Positions 9,715-17,229 of a stretch of DNA of 64,000 bases are shown here, one piece after another. The stretch is from Ruegeria arenilitoris (GTDB taxonomy: Bacteria > Pseudomonadota > Alphaproteobacteria > Rhodobacterales > Rhodobacteraceae), in the NCBI RefSeq assembly GCF_013030985.1, contig NZ_WPYP01000004.1, positions 1-64,000 on the forward strand, given 5' to 3'. Position 1 is the stretch's first letter. Every line of letters begins with the position of its first letter. Both the position numbers and the translations under genes were made by a program. The notes under the pieces are model-generated. The model was not told the origin of the DNA and did no database searches. It saw nothing but the letters and a program-made list of their open reading frames with translations.

Positions 9715-10557
9715 GGTGAACAGGCCCGCAGCCACAACCAATGCGGCCCCGAGGATAACCGCGGGCCGCAACGCCTCACCAAAGACGGAAATGCCTATGA
9801 TGGCCGTCCAGACCAGATGGAAATAGGCAAAGGGCTGAACCGCGCTGGCCTCGGCCATTTCATAGCATTTGATCAGCAGCCAGTGCCCCAGAACGCCACT
9901 GACGCAGAGCACCGCCATCCACGCCCAATCCGCGCGCGCCATCGGCTCCCAGAACCACATCCCCACCAGCGTCATCGCGACGGCCCCGGCCACCCCGGTC
10001 CAGAAGAAGCTGGTGGCGGCGCTATCCTTGCGGGCCGCATAGCGGGTCAGCAACCCATAGAGCGCGAACAAAAACGCGGAAATCAGCGGGATAATGGCCC
10101 ATGGGTTGAACACACCCACACCCGGTTGCAGGATGATCAGAACGCCGACGCAACCCACGCCGATCGCCACCCAGCGCCGCCAGCCGACCGCTTCGCCCAG
10201 AACCGGCCCGCTGAGTGCCGCGACCAGCAATGGGTAACAGATAAACACCGCCATGCTGTCGATCAGACCCAGCACGGTAAAGGCGTAAACGGCGACGCAA
10301 ATCTCGGCCGCCAGAAGAACTCCTCGGAACACCTGCAAACCCAATTGGCTGGTCTGGGTCGCGGCGCTTAACCCTCCGGGCGCGCGCGCGGCCAGCGCGA
10401 TCACGAAGGCGGCAAAGAACCAATAGCGGATCATCACGACCATGTAGGTGTTATAGGTCCCCGCCAGATGGCGCGAGATCCCGTCCTGCAGCGCAAACAC
10501 AACCGTCGCCGCGATCATCAGCGCAATACCCGCACGGGTGTTGTTCTGCTGTGTCAT
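9688..10557 (-). CDS. DMT/EamA family transporter
   Basis: This 289-residue inner-membrane protein has ten predicted helices arranged as two EamA halves (residues 8-140 and 150-280), typical of the drug/metabolite transporter superfamily. The substrate is unknown. The start ATG 10557 overlaps the mnmD stop as ATGA; the upstream in-frame sequence to 10791 is mnmD coding DNA in another frame and is not included. The gene ends inside the convergent lytic transglycosylase gene. It is probably co-transcribed with mnmD, but no functional link is evident. Confidence 0.88.
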   Translation of the reverse strand: MTQQNNTRAGIALMIAATVVFALQDGISRHLAGTYNTYMVVMIRYWFFAAFVIALAARAPGGLSAATQTSQLGLQVFRGVLLAAEICVAVYAFTVLGLIDSMAVFICYPLLVAALSGPVLGEAVGWRRWVAIGVGCVGVLIILQPGVGVFNPWAIIPLISAFLFALYGLLTRYAARKDSAATSFFWTGVAGAVAMTLVGMWFWEPMARADWAWMAVLCVSGVLGHWLLIKCYEMAEASAVQPFAYFHLVWTAIIGISVFGEALRPAVILGAALVVAAGLFTLWRERSQG

Positions 10558-11219
10558 ACCCGGATCGCCCGGGTCATATGGCGCTTGCGGCCATATCCGG
10601 GGGTGCGAGTGACGGTGAACCCTGCTTCCTCCAGCCCACGCCGCACGAAGCCGGCGGCGGTATAGGTCGCCGCCGTGCCGCCCCTGGCCGTGTGGGCGGC
10701 CACCTTCTGCATCAGGTCCGCCCCCCAAAGTTCGGGGTTCTTGGCGGGGGAAAAACCGTCCAGGAACCAGGCATCGGCCTCGCCAGCCCATGAAGGCAAT
10801 GTCTGACGCGCATCGCCTTCGATCACCTCAAGATGCAGGGTGCCCAGATCGCAAGAGCCGCCCTCCCACCGGGCCAGAAAGCGGTCGGCCCAAGGCGCAA
10901 GCTCGGGGAAGGCCGCCAGGGCGCGGGCCATGTCCTCGGGCACCATAGGGAAGGCTTCGAAACTGGTGAAGGTCAGGGGGGTGGTTTGGCCCGCCTTCTC
11001 CCACTCGGACCAAACGGTCAGCATGTTCAGACCGGTGCCGAACCCCAGTTCGGCAATGCGGAACCCCGGCGCGAACCGTGCAGGCAGGTCGTTGCCCGCC
11101 AGGAACACATGCCGCGTCTCTTCCAGCCCGTTTTGCAACGAGAAATACGGATCGTCGAAACGGTCCGAGACCGGAATCTGATCCTCGGTCCATGTCAGTT
11201 CAGCGCGCTGGTCTGCCAT
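10554..11219 (-). CDS. mnmD: tRNA 5-methylaminomethyl-2-thiouridine methyltransferase MnmD
   Basis: This 221-residue SAM-dependent methyltransferase (DUF752/Methyltransf_30) performs the last methylation of mnm5s2U at tRNA position 34. The AdoMet loop ELGFGTGLN spans residues 57-65, and the later DAWFLDGFSPAKNPELW block is diagnostic of MnmD. In E. coli this activity is the N-terminal half of bifunctional MnmC. Here it is a separate protein, and the oxidoreductase half lies divergently at 11269. The 49-base gap between the two genes should hold both promoters. Confidence 0.9.
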   Translation of the reverse strand: MADQRAELTWTEDQIPVSDRFDDPYFSLQNGLEETRHVFLAGNDLPARFAPGFRIAELGFGTGLNMLTVWSEWEKAGQTTPLTFTSFEAFPMVPEDMARALAAFPELAPWADRFLARWEGGSCDLGTLHLEVIEGDARQTLPSWAGEADAWFLDGFSPAKNPELWGADLMQKVAAHTARGGTAATYTAAGFVRRGLEEAGFTVTRTPGYGRKRHMTRAIRV

Positions 11220-11268
11220 CGGGGAATCCTGTAGCTAAGCGGCGCGACACTGAACAAGGAAAAGGGGA

Positions 11269-12309
11269 ATGGCAATGGTCGATGTAACGGTGCGCGGTGC
11301 GGGTATCTTTGGCCTGTCCATCGCCTGGACCTGCGCCCGGCGCGGCGCCAAGGTTCAGGTCGTCGATCCGTTTGGTGCCGGCTCAGGCTCCAGCAGCGGG
11401 TTGGTCGGTGCGTTGGCCCCTCATGTGCCCGAGAATTGGAACGCCAAGAAGGCCTTTCAGTTCGACAGCCTGATCATGGCCGAGCCGTTCTGGAAACAGG
11501 TCGAGGCGACCGGCGGTGTTTCCCCCGGATATGCGCGTCTGGGCCGGTTGCAGCCCATTGCTGACGCCCGCACGCTGGAGCTTGCCCATGCCCGCGCGAT
11601 CACCGCTGCCGAACTATGGCAGGACCGCGCCGAATGGCGAGTGGTCGAGGCCAAATCACTCGGCTCATGGTGCCCGCCCAGCCCGACCGGTTTCGTTATC
11701 CACGACACGCTGAGCGCCCGGATGCACCCCCGTCGCGCCTGTGCCGCACTGGTTTCGGCGTTGGCAGTGATGGGAGTGGACGTGGTGGCGGAAGCGCCGG
11801 ACCAGGGTCAGATCGTCCATGCCACCGGTCTGGCTGGGTTGCAGGAGTTGAACCAGGCCTTTGGCAAAACCGTCGGCAATGGCGTCAAGGGACAGGCCGC
11901 GTTGCTGCGCTTTGATGCGGGTGAAGTGCCGCAACTGTTCGCAGATGCAATCCACATCGTACCCCATGCAGATGGCACGTTGGCGATCGGATCGACCTCG
12001 GAACGCGACTATGACGACCCATCCAGCACGGATGCCGCGCTGGACGACGTGCTGGAGCGCGCCACACGGGCGGTGCCTTTGCTGCACGGTGCCGAGGTGA
12101 TCGAACGGTGGGCCGGGGTCCGCCCCCGCAGCAAAAGCCGCGCCCCGATGCTGGGTGCACATCCTTTGCATCAAGGGCAGTTCATTGCCAATGGTGGCTT
12201 CAAGATCGGTTTCGGCATGGCCCCGAAAGTGGCCGAGGTCATGACCGATCTGATGCTGGACGGGCGCGATTCGATCCCCGAGGATTTTCGGCCCGAGGCG
12301 TCTTTGTGA
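11269..12309 (+). CDS. FAD-dependent oxidoreductase, MnmC C-terminal-domain-like
   Basis: The 346-residue protein is a DAO-fold flavoprotein with the N-terminal FAD motif GAGIFGLSIAW (from residue 10) and a C-terminal GGFKIGFGMAPKVAEV block. Its position beside a stand-alone mnmD makes it the best candidate for the FAD domain that converts cmnm5s2U to nm5s2U before MnmD methylates it. A glycine or D-amino-acid oxidase-type function cannot be excluded from the fold alone. ATG 11269 or 11275 can start the gene. Its stop overlaps the GTG start of the following GNAT gene. Confidence 0.75.
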   Translation: MAMVDVTVRGAGIFGLSIAWTCARRGAKVQVVDPFGAGSGSSSGLVGALAPHVPENWNAKKAFQFDSLIMAEPFWKQVEATGGVSPGYARLGRLQPIADARTLELAHARAITAAELWQDRAEWRVVEAKSLGSWCPPSPTGFVIHDTLSARMHPRRACAALVSALAVMGVDVVAEAPDQGQIVHATGLAGLQELNQAFGKTVGNGVKGQAALLRFDAGEVPQLFADAIHIVPHADGTLAIGSTSERDYDDPSSTDAALDDVLERATRAVPLLHGAEVIERWAGVRPRSKSRAPMLGAHPLHQGQFIANGGFKIGFGMAPKVAEVMTDLMLDGRDSIPEDFRPEASL

Positions 12310-12782
12310 ACACCGATAAAACTCCTATACGCCTGATGCCAGACAGCGCGCGCCTGACAGAGGTCTTGCACCTGATCCGCGAGACTTTTGCCTATATGGA
12401 GGGCCGCATCGACCCGCCCTCCTCAATGCATCGCCTGACCATGGAAGAGCTTCAACGTCAGGCGCGTGACGGTGAGATTTGGGGGATAGGAGACCGGCCC
12501 GATGCAGTCGTCTTTCTGACGCCCAAGCCGGACTGCCTGTATCTGAGCAAACTCGCCGTTGCCCAAAACAAACGTGGTCAGGGGCTGGCCCGACGTCTGG
12601 TGGAAGTGGCCGAACGACGGGCCCGTGCCAAAGGGTTTCGGGCCTTGGAATTGCAAACCCGAATTGAACTTGTTGAAAATCATGCGACCTTCGCACGTCT
12701 GGGATTCGCGGTAACCAGAGAGACAACCCACCCCGGTTATGATCGAACAACCTCGCTTACGATGCGGAAGCGGCTTGAGTGA
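12306..12782 (+). CDS. GNAT family N-acetyltransferase
   Basis: The 158-residue protein has the GNAT acetyl-CoA-binding motif near residues 86-95 (NKRGQGLARRLVE) and the usual LxxRxELVENHATFARLGF segment in the C-terminal half. The acceptor is unknown. GTG 12306 overlaps the preceding stop as GTGA, with GAGG just upstream; the longer in-frame extension to 12108 lies within the neighbouring gene and is rejected. Coupling with the MnmC-like gene suggests co-expression, but the family is too broad to infer a tRNA role. Confidence 0.85.
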   Translation: MNTDKTPIRLMPDSARLTEVLHLIRETFAYMEGRIDPPSSMHRLTMEELQRQARDGEIWGIGDRPDAVVFLTPKPDCLYLSKLAVAQNKRGQGLARRLVEVAERRARAKGFRALELQTRIELVENHATFARLGFAVTRETTHPGYDRTTSLTMRKRLE

Positions 12783-12815
12783 TACCCGACCCAAAGAAAC
12801 TGCTTCTGGAGTAGT

Positions 12816-13358
12816 TCAGAATCCCGCCTCGGCCCGCAATTTCTCCATCAGCACCCGCAAACTGCTTTCATAGCGGTCGCTGGACAGTTTCCCCTGCTCG
12901 TCAAACTCGTTCGAACTGTCGGCCAGATGGATTTCCGGCCCCTGCAGGATGCGCGGCTGGAACGGCACCATATAGCTGCGCAACACCATCTGCGCCCGTT
13001 CCCCGCCCGCACGCCCGGCGGCGGCCGACATCACGGCAACCGGTTTATCGGCCCATGGGCGGCCCTCGGTCCGGCTGACCCAGTCCAGCGCGTTTTTCAG
13101 AACACCCGATGGGCCCTTGTTGTATTCCGGTGTGGAAATGATCACCGCATGGGCTTGCGCGATCTGATCGGCCAGCGTCTGGACCGCCTGCGGAATGCCT
13201 TCGCCATCTTCCAGATCACCGTCATAAAGCGGCAGGTTCAGATCGGCTTCGATATGGGTGCCGGGGTTGAACAGCCGCGCCGCCTCGCGCAGCAGTTTGC
13301 GGTTGGTGGCATTTTGGCGCAACGAGCCGGAGAGGCTCAGCAGGATCGGTTCGGACAT
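12816..13358 (-). CDS. NAD(P)H-dependent FMN reductase family protein
   Basis: This 180-residue flavodoxin-fold protein (NADPH_dep FMN_red) shows the phosphate-binding loop SGSLRQNATNRKLL at residues 10-23 and the flavin-contacting STPEYNKGPSGVLKNALDW segment at 75-93. Relatives reduce FMN, azo dyes, quinones or chromate using NAD(P)H and are usually cytoplasmic dimers. The physiological substrate is unknown. It is a single gene, separated from the neighbouring OmpA-like gene by about 110 bases that include that gene's terminator. Confidence 0.85.
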   Translation of the reverse strand: MSEPILLSLSGSLRQNATNRKLLREAARLFNPGTHIEADLNLPLYDGDLEDGEGIPQAVQTLADQIAQAHAVIISTPEYNKGPSGVLKNALDWVSRTEGRPWADKPVAVMSAAAGRAGGERAQMVLRSYMVPFQPRILQGPEIHLADSSNEFDEQGKLSSDRYESSLRVLMEKLRAEAGF

Positions 13359-13441
13359 CGGGGAACTCCGTCATGGTGTTTCCCAATAGCTAGCCCAAAG
13401 GCCGCACGCGCCAAAGCCCAGTTGACGCGCAGTCAATGTGC

Positions 13442-13466
13442 AAAAAGGGGCACCTGCAGGTGCCCC
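13442..13466 (-). terminator. Intrinsic terminator of the OmpA-like lipoprotein gene
   Basis: A perfect palindrome at 13447-13466 (arms GGGGCACCTG and CAGGTGCCCC) is followed, in the minus-strand direction, by five T residues. It lies 7 bases past the stop of the gene at 13473, the textbook layout of a Rho-independent terminator. Confidence 0.88.
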
Positions 13467-13472
13467 CTCGCA

Positions 13473-14144
13473 TTAAACGCTACCGTTCGGGATGATCTCG
13501 ATATCGACCCGGCGGTTGCGGGCCTTGCCCTCGGGCGTCAGGTTCGACGCGGCGGGTCGGTTCTCACCCAGGCCGACCGTGCTGATCCGTGCGCTGCTAA
13601 CACCATTGGCTTGCAGGATATCCGCCACCGACCGGGCGCGGCGTTCGGACAGGGCCTGATTATAGGACGCCTCGCCATCGCTGTCGGTATGGCCAACGAC
13701 CTGGACGCTCGAATTGGGATACCGCGTCAGGTTCTGACCCACCCGCACCAGATCGGCGCGCAGCGCCGGACGCACGGTCGCGCTGTCGGTATCAAAGGAG
13801 ATATCATTCGGAACGGTGACAATCAGACGGTCGCCCGCATTGGTGACGGTGATGCCCTGATTGGCCAGTTGCTGACGCAGCTCGGCCGCTTGACGGTCCA
13901 GCTGATTGCCGATCAGACCGCCACCGGCGGCACCCACCGCAGCCCCGGCCAATGCGCCCAGACCCGGGTTCGAGTTATTGGCGATCGCACCGACACCAGC
14001 CCCGACCAGACCACCCAGAAGCGCGCCCTGTTTGGCGTTCTGACTGGGATCCGCTGGCAGGTTCAGCGTCGCGGGATCCGTGCAAGCCCCCAGAAACAAG
14101 GCCGAGCACAGCCCGGCGGACAGTACAAATTTGGAAATCGTCAT
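13473..14144 (-). CDS. OmpA-domain outer-membrane lipoprotein with glycine-zipper
   Basis: This 223-residue protein has a lipoprotein signal peptide with lipobox LGAC and modified cysteine C21. Residues 38-80 form a glycine-rich zipper (YMGG-like: GALLGGLVGAGVGA, GAAGGGLIGN), and residues 105-220 form an OmpA C-terminal peptidoglycan-binding domain ending in NRRVDIEI. It should be anchored in the outer membrane and bind peptidoglycan non-covalently, as in the YiaD/Pal group. It is not the tol-pal Pal gene, because no tol genes are nearby. It has its own terminator at 13442-13466. Confidence 0.9.
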   Translation of the reverse strand: MTISKFVLSAGLCSALFLGACTDPATLNLPADPSQNAKQGALLGGLVGAGVGAIANNSNPGLGALAGAAVGAAGGGLIGNQLDRQAAELRQQLANQGITVTNAGDRLIVTVPNDISFDTDSATVRPALRADLVRVGQNLTRYPNSSVQVVGHTDSDGEASYNQALSERRARSVADILQANGVSSARISTVGLGENRPAASNLTPEGKARNRRVDIEIIPNGSV

Positions 14145-14262
14145 GATATCACCTTCTGCTCCGGCACCCGTTTACCGGGCGCGTTTTATTTGGTGCAGTT
14201 TATCACGCCGCTTGCAGGTGTTCTCAAGCAACAATCCGGTGAAATCGGCAAATACCTGCCAC

Positions 14263-14955
14263 TTAGGACGCCTGTGCCGAGGTATCCCAACGGTTCTGCT
14301 CCTGCCACAGCGCCCGCAGAGGTTCGCCCTGCCCGCAAAAGTGATCCTCGATCATCTCACAGGCCCAGATACGGTCGGTGCGGAAATGGCGGAACCCGTT
14401 GCGCAGTTCGCACCAGGCGGCCAGCAGGGTGCATTCGATGTGATAGATCAGCGCCACTGGGCGGACGATCCGGTCAGTCCGTTCGCCTTCGGCGTTCACA
14501 TAGGTGATACGGATTTTGCGCTCATCCCGGATCGCTTCGCGGTAGTTCACCACCGGAACGCAGCCTTTTTCGGGATCATCCATCGGGGCACCCCACGGGG
14601 CCACCTGCAACCAGTCGGCGGGCTCGCGCAGCGCTTCGATCTTGCGGCACACCCGGTCGGCGGCCTGTTGCAACGTGCTGTCCCCGGTGCGCGCAAGCAT
14701 CGACAGGCCGACCCACAGCGCCTCGACCTCTTCGGGATCAAAATTCAGCGGCGGCAGGTCATAGCCGCGCCGCATCAGATACCCGACACCGGCCTCACCC
14801 TCAATAGGGGTGCGTTGCGCCTGCAGAGCCGCGATATCGCGGTAGACCGTGCGCGCTGACACTTCGAGTTTTTCGGCCAGCATTTCAGCCGTCACCGGCG
14901 CTTCGGCAGAGCGCAGAATCTGGATGATTTCGAACAGGCGAGTGGAACGGCGCAT
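14263..14955 (-). CDS. YafY-type WYL-domain transcriptional regulator
   Basis: The 230-residue protein has an N-terminal winged helix-turn-helix of the HTH_11/DeoR type (residues 5-60, with VSARTVYRDIAALQ as recognition region) and a C-terminal WYL domain (about 130-215), which in other WYL regulators senses a ligand or nucleic acid. ATG 14955 is preferred because GGAG lies 6 bases upstream and homologues begin at MRRSTRLFEIIQ; ATG 14982 would add nine residues. A palindromic site with direct TGACA repeats lies 19-62 bases upstream of this start and recurs at 15798, so autoregulation is likely. The effector is unknown. Confidence 0.88.
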   Translation of the reverse strand: MRRSTRLFEIIQILRSAEAPVTAEMLAEKLEVSARTVYRDIAALQAQRTPIEGEAGVGYLMRRGYDLPPLNFDPEEVEALWVGLSMLARTGDSTLQQAADRVCRKIEALREPADWLQVAPWGAPMDDPEKGCVPVVNYREAIRDERKIRITYVNAEGERTDRIVRPVALIYHIECTLLAAWCELRNGFRHFRTDRIWACEMIEDHFCGQGEPLRALWQEQNRWDTSAQAS

Positions 14956-14973
14956 GGGTTTCTCCGGTTCATC

Positions 14974-15017
14974 TGCTGACACTTTAGCACACCCCCCTGA
15001 CAGCGTGGTGTCAGGAG
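14974..15017. promoter_or_regulatory. Candidate WYL-regulator operator, copy 1
   Basis: The site reads TGCTGACA, 14 bases, CCTGACA, 6 bases, TGTCAGG, then AG. The last two blocks form a 7-base inverted repeat (14996-15002 and 15009-15015), and the first block repeats the same half-site directly. It sits just upstream of the WYL regulator start. The same 44-base arrangement recurs at 15798-15841 with 32 of 44 identical positions and identical spacing. Binding by the neighbouring regulator is inferred. Confidence 0.65.
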
Positions 15018-15797
15018 ATTCAAACCATTAGCATCAATAGATTTTCCCGAGAGATTTCTGCCAGTGGCGCAAGTTTTGGTCTGTTTTCCTTGTGAAAAGT
15101 ACCCGGGGGCACCTGTGACCAACCGTTGGCTACAGAGTTCGCTCGATCTTTATACGCTGGCTTAAGGTTTGTTTCTTATCAGGTGGTTAACCGAATTTTC
15201 GGGCGGTAACGACTTGGTAAGCAAAATGATAAAATTTATTACAAATACACTCAAAATCCTTCTGTTGATCGGAGCAGGCATCATCGCAGCACCCAGCCGG
15301 TCAAATAATTGGGCACCTCCTGAACCTCCTGCGATGCCAGAAAACAAGTCGGGTTGCCCCGTGAGGCAGGTGGATTCAAACAAAATCTCAAAACGACATA
15401 CTCCAATCGGCTCAACGAATACGGTGGACCACGGAATGAAGAAGAAGCGGCTTGAGGCACTCAACATGCGTTCACCCGTGCCAGAAACGCTAATAGAAAA
15501 ACGTCAGTTCAGTGGTCCCAAATCAGGGGTCCAGACACTTTGAAAGTGGGGAAACAATTGGCGGAAATCGAGCTGTGACTGACGGCCAAAACTCGTTGGA
15601 TGCGATTTTGAGGGCTATCTGGCAGATCGTGCCCTCAGCTTCAGGTGTTGAGAGTTCTTGGGCTTGCATCGAGTTGGTCCATTTTCCGGCTCAATAGTCT
15701 TCAGTGGCCAACTGGGGTTTCCTTGAACGCGGGATGACCCCCAATCGAAGCGTCGTGATATCCAATATTAACAATGATTTACCAAGGTTTTGGATGA
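15018..15797. other. AT-richer segment between two operator copies
   Basis: This stretch is visibly richer in A and T than its neighbours and lacks the strong third-position GC bias of surrounding genes. It holds one weakly supported small reading frame (15226-15543) and otherwise only short frames without recognisable motifs, including a 61-codon frame at 15512-15697 that I do not accept. No integrase, transposase, tRNA fragment or terminal inverted repeat was seen. Because the same operator flanks it on both sides, it looks like an insertion between a regulator and its target. Confidence 0.5.
15226..15543 (+). CDS. Small hypothetical protein with signal-like N-terminus
   Basis: The 105-residue frame starts at ATG 15226 with a hydrophobic N-terminus (KILLLIGAGIIAAPS) resembling a signal peptide or single membrane anchor, followed by a proline-rich, basic tail. 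I recognise no family. Its codon usage is AT-leaning and unlike its neighbours, and the ribosome site is weak (GGTAAG), so it could be a recently acquired gene, a gene remnant or not expressed. A longer version from 15169 is possible. Confidence 0.3.
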   Translation: MIKFITNTLKILLLIGAGIIAAPSRSNNWAPPEPPAMPENKSGCPVRQVDSNKISKRHTPIGSTNTVDHGMKKKRLEALNMRSPVPETLIEKRQFSGPKSGVQTL

Positions 15798-15882
15798 TGC
15801 TGACAAAGGAAGAAACCCCCCTGACAAAGCCCTGTCAGGAGTGATGGGTGAAGCTTGGCGTCAGATGAGAAGGAGAGCACCG
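15544..15882. other. Non-coding stretch before the 48-residue gene
   Basis: No convincing gene is seen in these 339 bases. The only structured element is the second operator copy at 15798-15841. The rest shows no clear terminator, tRNA or repeat. A ribosome site (GAAGGAG) for the following small gene lies at its right end. Confidence 0.5.
15798..15841. promoter_or_regulatory. Candidate WYL-regulator operator, copy 2
   Basis: This is the second copy of the operator, again TGCTGACA, 14 bases, CCTGACA, 6 bases, TGTCAGG, AG. The inverted repeat occupies 15820-15826 and 15833-15839. It ends 41 bases before the start of the 48-residue gene on the plus strand, a usual place for a repressor or activator site. 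Conservation is confined to the half-sites and the C-run, while the spacers differ, as expected for a protein-binding site. Confidence 0.62.
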
Positions 15883-16029
15883 ATGCCAAGCCTCGACAAT
15901 CACGTGATGATGACCCTGAAACTGGGCCCTTGGGCGCAGGATCACACCCTGCGCAGCTTTGAGATCGAGCGCGAAATCATGGCCGCCCGCCACCCCTGCG
16001 CCCCGCGCAAACGCCGCTGGCGATTTTAG
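15883..16029 (+). CDS. Conserved-looking 48-residue protein, WYL-regulator target
   Basis: The frame encodes 48 residues from ATG 15883 with a good ribosome site (GAAGGAG, spacing about 7). The protein is soluble, has no cysteine pair or signal peptide (HPCAP carries the only cysteine), and ends in a strongly basic tail (RKRRWRF). I do not recognise the family. The upstream operator shared with the WYL regulator implies it is the regulator's target. The frame stays open upstream to 15790, but that would put the operator inside the gene. Small size makes this a moderate call. Confidence 0.5.
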   Translation: MPSLDNHVMMTLKLGPWAQDHTLRSFEIEREIMAARHPCAPRKRRWRF

Positions 16030-16071
16030 CTGGGTAACCTGAAGATGCTGTGGACGAGTAGCGCCTGAGGG

Positions 16072-16719
16072 TCAGAATTCCGCCTTGGCGCGGAACTTCA
16101 TGGACACCCCACCTTCGGGGTTCTTCAGGCGCAATTCCTCGGAATGCAGCATCAGGCGCGGGAAATCCCGCGCTGCGCCCTCAGCATAGAACGGGTCACC
16201 CAGGATCGGGTGGCCCAGCGCCTGCATATGCACCCGCAACTGATGCGACCGCCCCGTTTTCGGGAACAGGCGCATGCGGGTCGTTTCACCCTCGTGCTTC
16301 ACAACTCGCCAGTCGGTGACGGCGGGCTTGCCCGTCTCGTGACACACCATCTGGCGCGGACGGTTGGGCCAGTCCACGATCAGCGGCAGATCCACGGTTC
16401 CGGCTCTCGGCGCGACCTTGCCCCAGACACGGGCAATATAGGTCTTGCGTGTCTGGCGGTTCTCGAACTGCATACTCAGATGGCGCTGCGCATGGGGGGT
16501 CTGGGCAAAGACCATGACACCGGACGTATCCCGGTCCAGCCGGTGCACCAGCAGCGCCTGCGGAAAGGCCGCCTGCACCCGGGTCAGCAGGCAATCGGCC
16601 AGATGCTCTCCCCGTCCCGGCACTGACAACAGTCCCGAGGGTTTATTCACCACAATCAGTTGCGCGTCCTCATACAACACGTCCAGAGGGGTCTTCGGGG
16701 GATCATAGGTCTCGCTCAT
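16072..16719 (-). CDS. RluA-family RNA pseudouridine synthase
   Basis: This 215-residue enzyme isomerises uridine to pseudouridine in rRNA or tRNA. The catalytic aspartate D62 lies in HRLDRDTSGV, and the later RLFPKTGRSHQLRVHM and PILGDPFYA blocks are family signatures. There is no S4 domain, and the length matches RluA itself (23S U746 and tRNA U32 in E. coli) rather than RluC or RluD. ATG 16719 is chosen; the in-frame extension upstream to 16857 overlaps the divergent gene. The exact target nucleotide is not deducible here. Confidence 0.88.
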   Translation of the reverse strand: MSETYDPPKTPLDVLYEDAQLIVVNKPSGLLSVPGRGEHLADCLLTRVQAAFPQALLVHRLDRDTSGVMVFAQTPHAQRHLSMQFENRQTRKTYIARVWGKVAPRAGTVDLPLIVDWPNRPRQMVCHETGKPAVTDWRVVKHEGETTRMRLFPKTGRSHQLRVHMQALGHPILGDPFYAEGAARDFPRLMLHSEELRLKNPEGGVSMKFRAKAEF

Positions 16720-16816
16720 GCGCGCCTGCCTATCGCAGCGCGCGACCTCCCGCAACGTCGGGCTTGCCTGAACGGAACGGTTCAGCAACTCTGCCCCCAA
16801 AGCGGAAGGAGAACCC

Positions 16817-17227
16817 ATGCACCCCACGATCAAACATATGCAGGAGGTGGTCGCCAAAGGCGATGAGAGCCTGATCCACGAATTGCTGGCCGAGGATGTG
16901 CGCTTTTCCCCACCTACCTATTACAGCACCTGGACCGGGCGCGAACCGGTGGCGGCTGTGCTGGGCCATGTGGGGCAAGTTTTTTCGGATTTCCGCTATC
17001 GCCGCGTGATGGGTGAGGGCAAGGACTGGGCGCTGGAGTTCCAATGCAAGGTCGGCGATCTGGACGCTGTGGGTGTCGATCTGATCACGCTAAACGATGA
17101 CGGGCTGATTCAGGAATTCGAAGTCGTCATGCGCCCCTATAAAACCATCGGCGCCCTGCGCGAAGCGATGATGGCCCGCGTCATGACCGACCCGCGGTTC
17201 CTCGAATACAAGAACGCGCTCGGCTGA
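16817..17227 (+). CDS. NTF2-like / SnoaL-fold protein
   Basis: The 136-residue protein has the pattern of the NTF2-like alpha+beta barrel (starting MQEVVAKGDESLIHELLAEDVRFSPP, ending FEVVMRPYKTIGALREAM). Members include ketosteroid isomerase, SnoaL cyclases and many proteins of unknown function, so no reaction is assigned. ATG 16817 has a strong AGGAGA ribosome site. The SGNH hydrolase gene follows after two bases, so both are probably translated from one mRNA. Confidence 0.75.
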   Translation: MHPTIKHMQEVVAKGDESLIHELLAEDVRFSPPTYYSTWTGREPVAAVLGHVGQVFSDFRYRRVMGEGKDWALEFQCKVGDLDAVGVDLITLNDDGLIQEFEVVMRPYKTIGALREAMMARVMTDPRFLEYKNALG

Positions 17228-17229
17228 CC

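Noticed and set aside
12927-14507. 526-codon plus-strand frame spanning three minus-strand genes
   Set aside because: It crosses the clear terminator at 13442-13466 and the OmpA-like gene, so it is a shadow frame.
15512-15697. 61-codon frame in the AT-rich insert
   Set aside because: No ribosome site, overlaps another frame, and shows no protein-like features.
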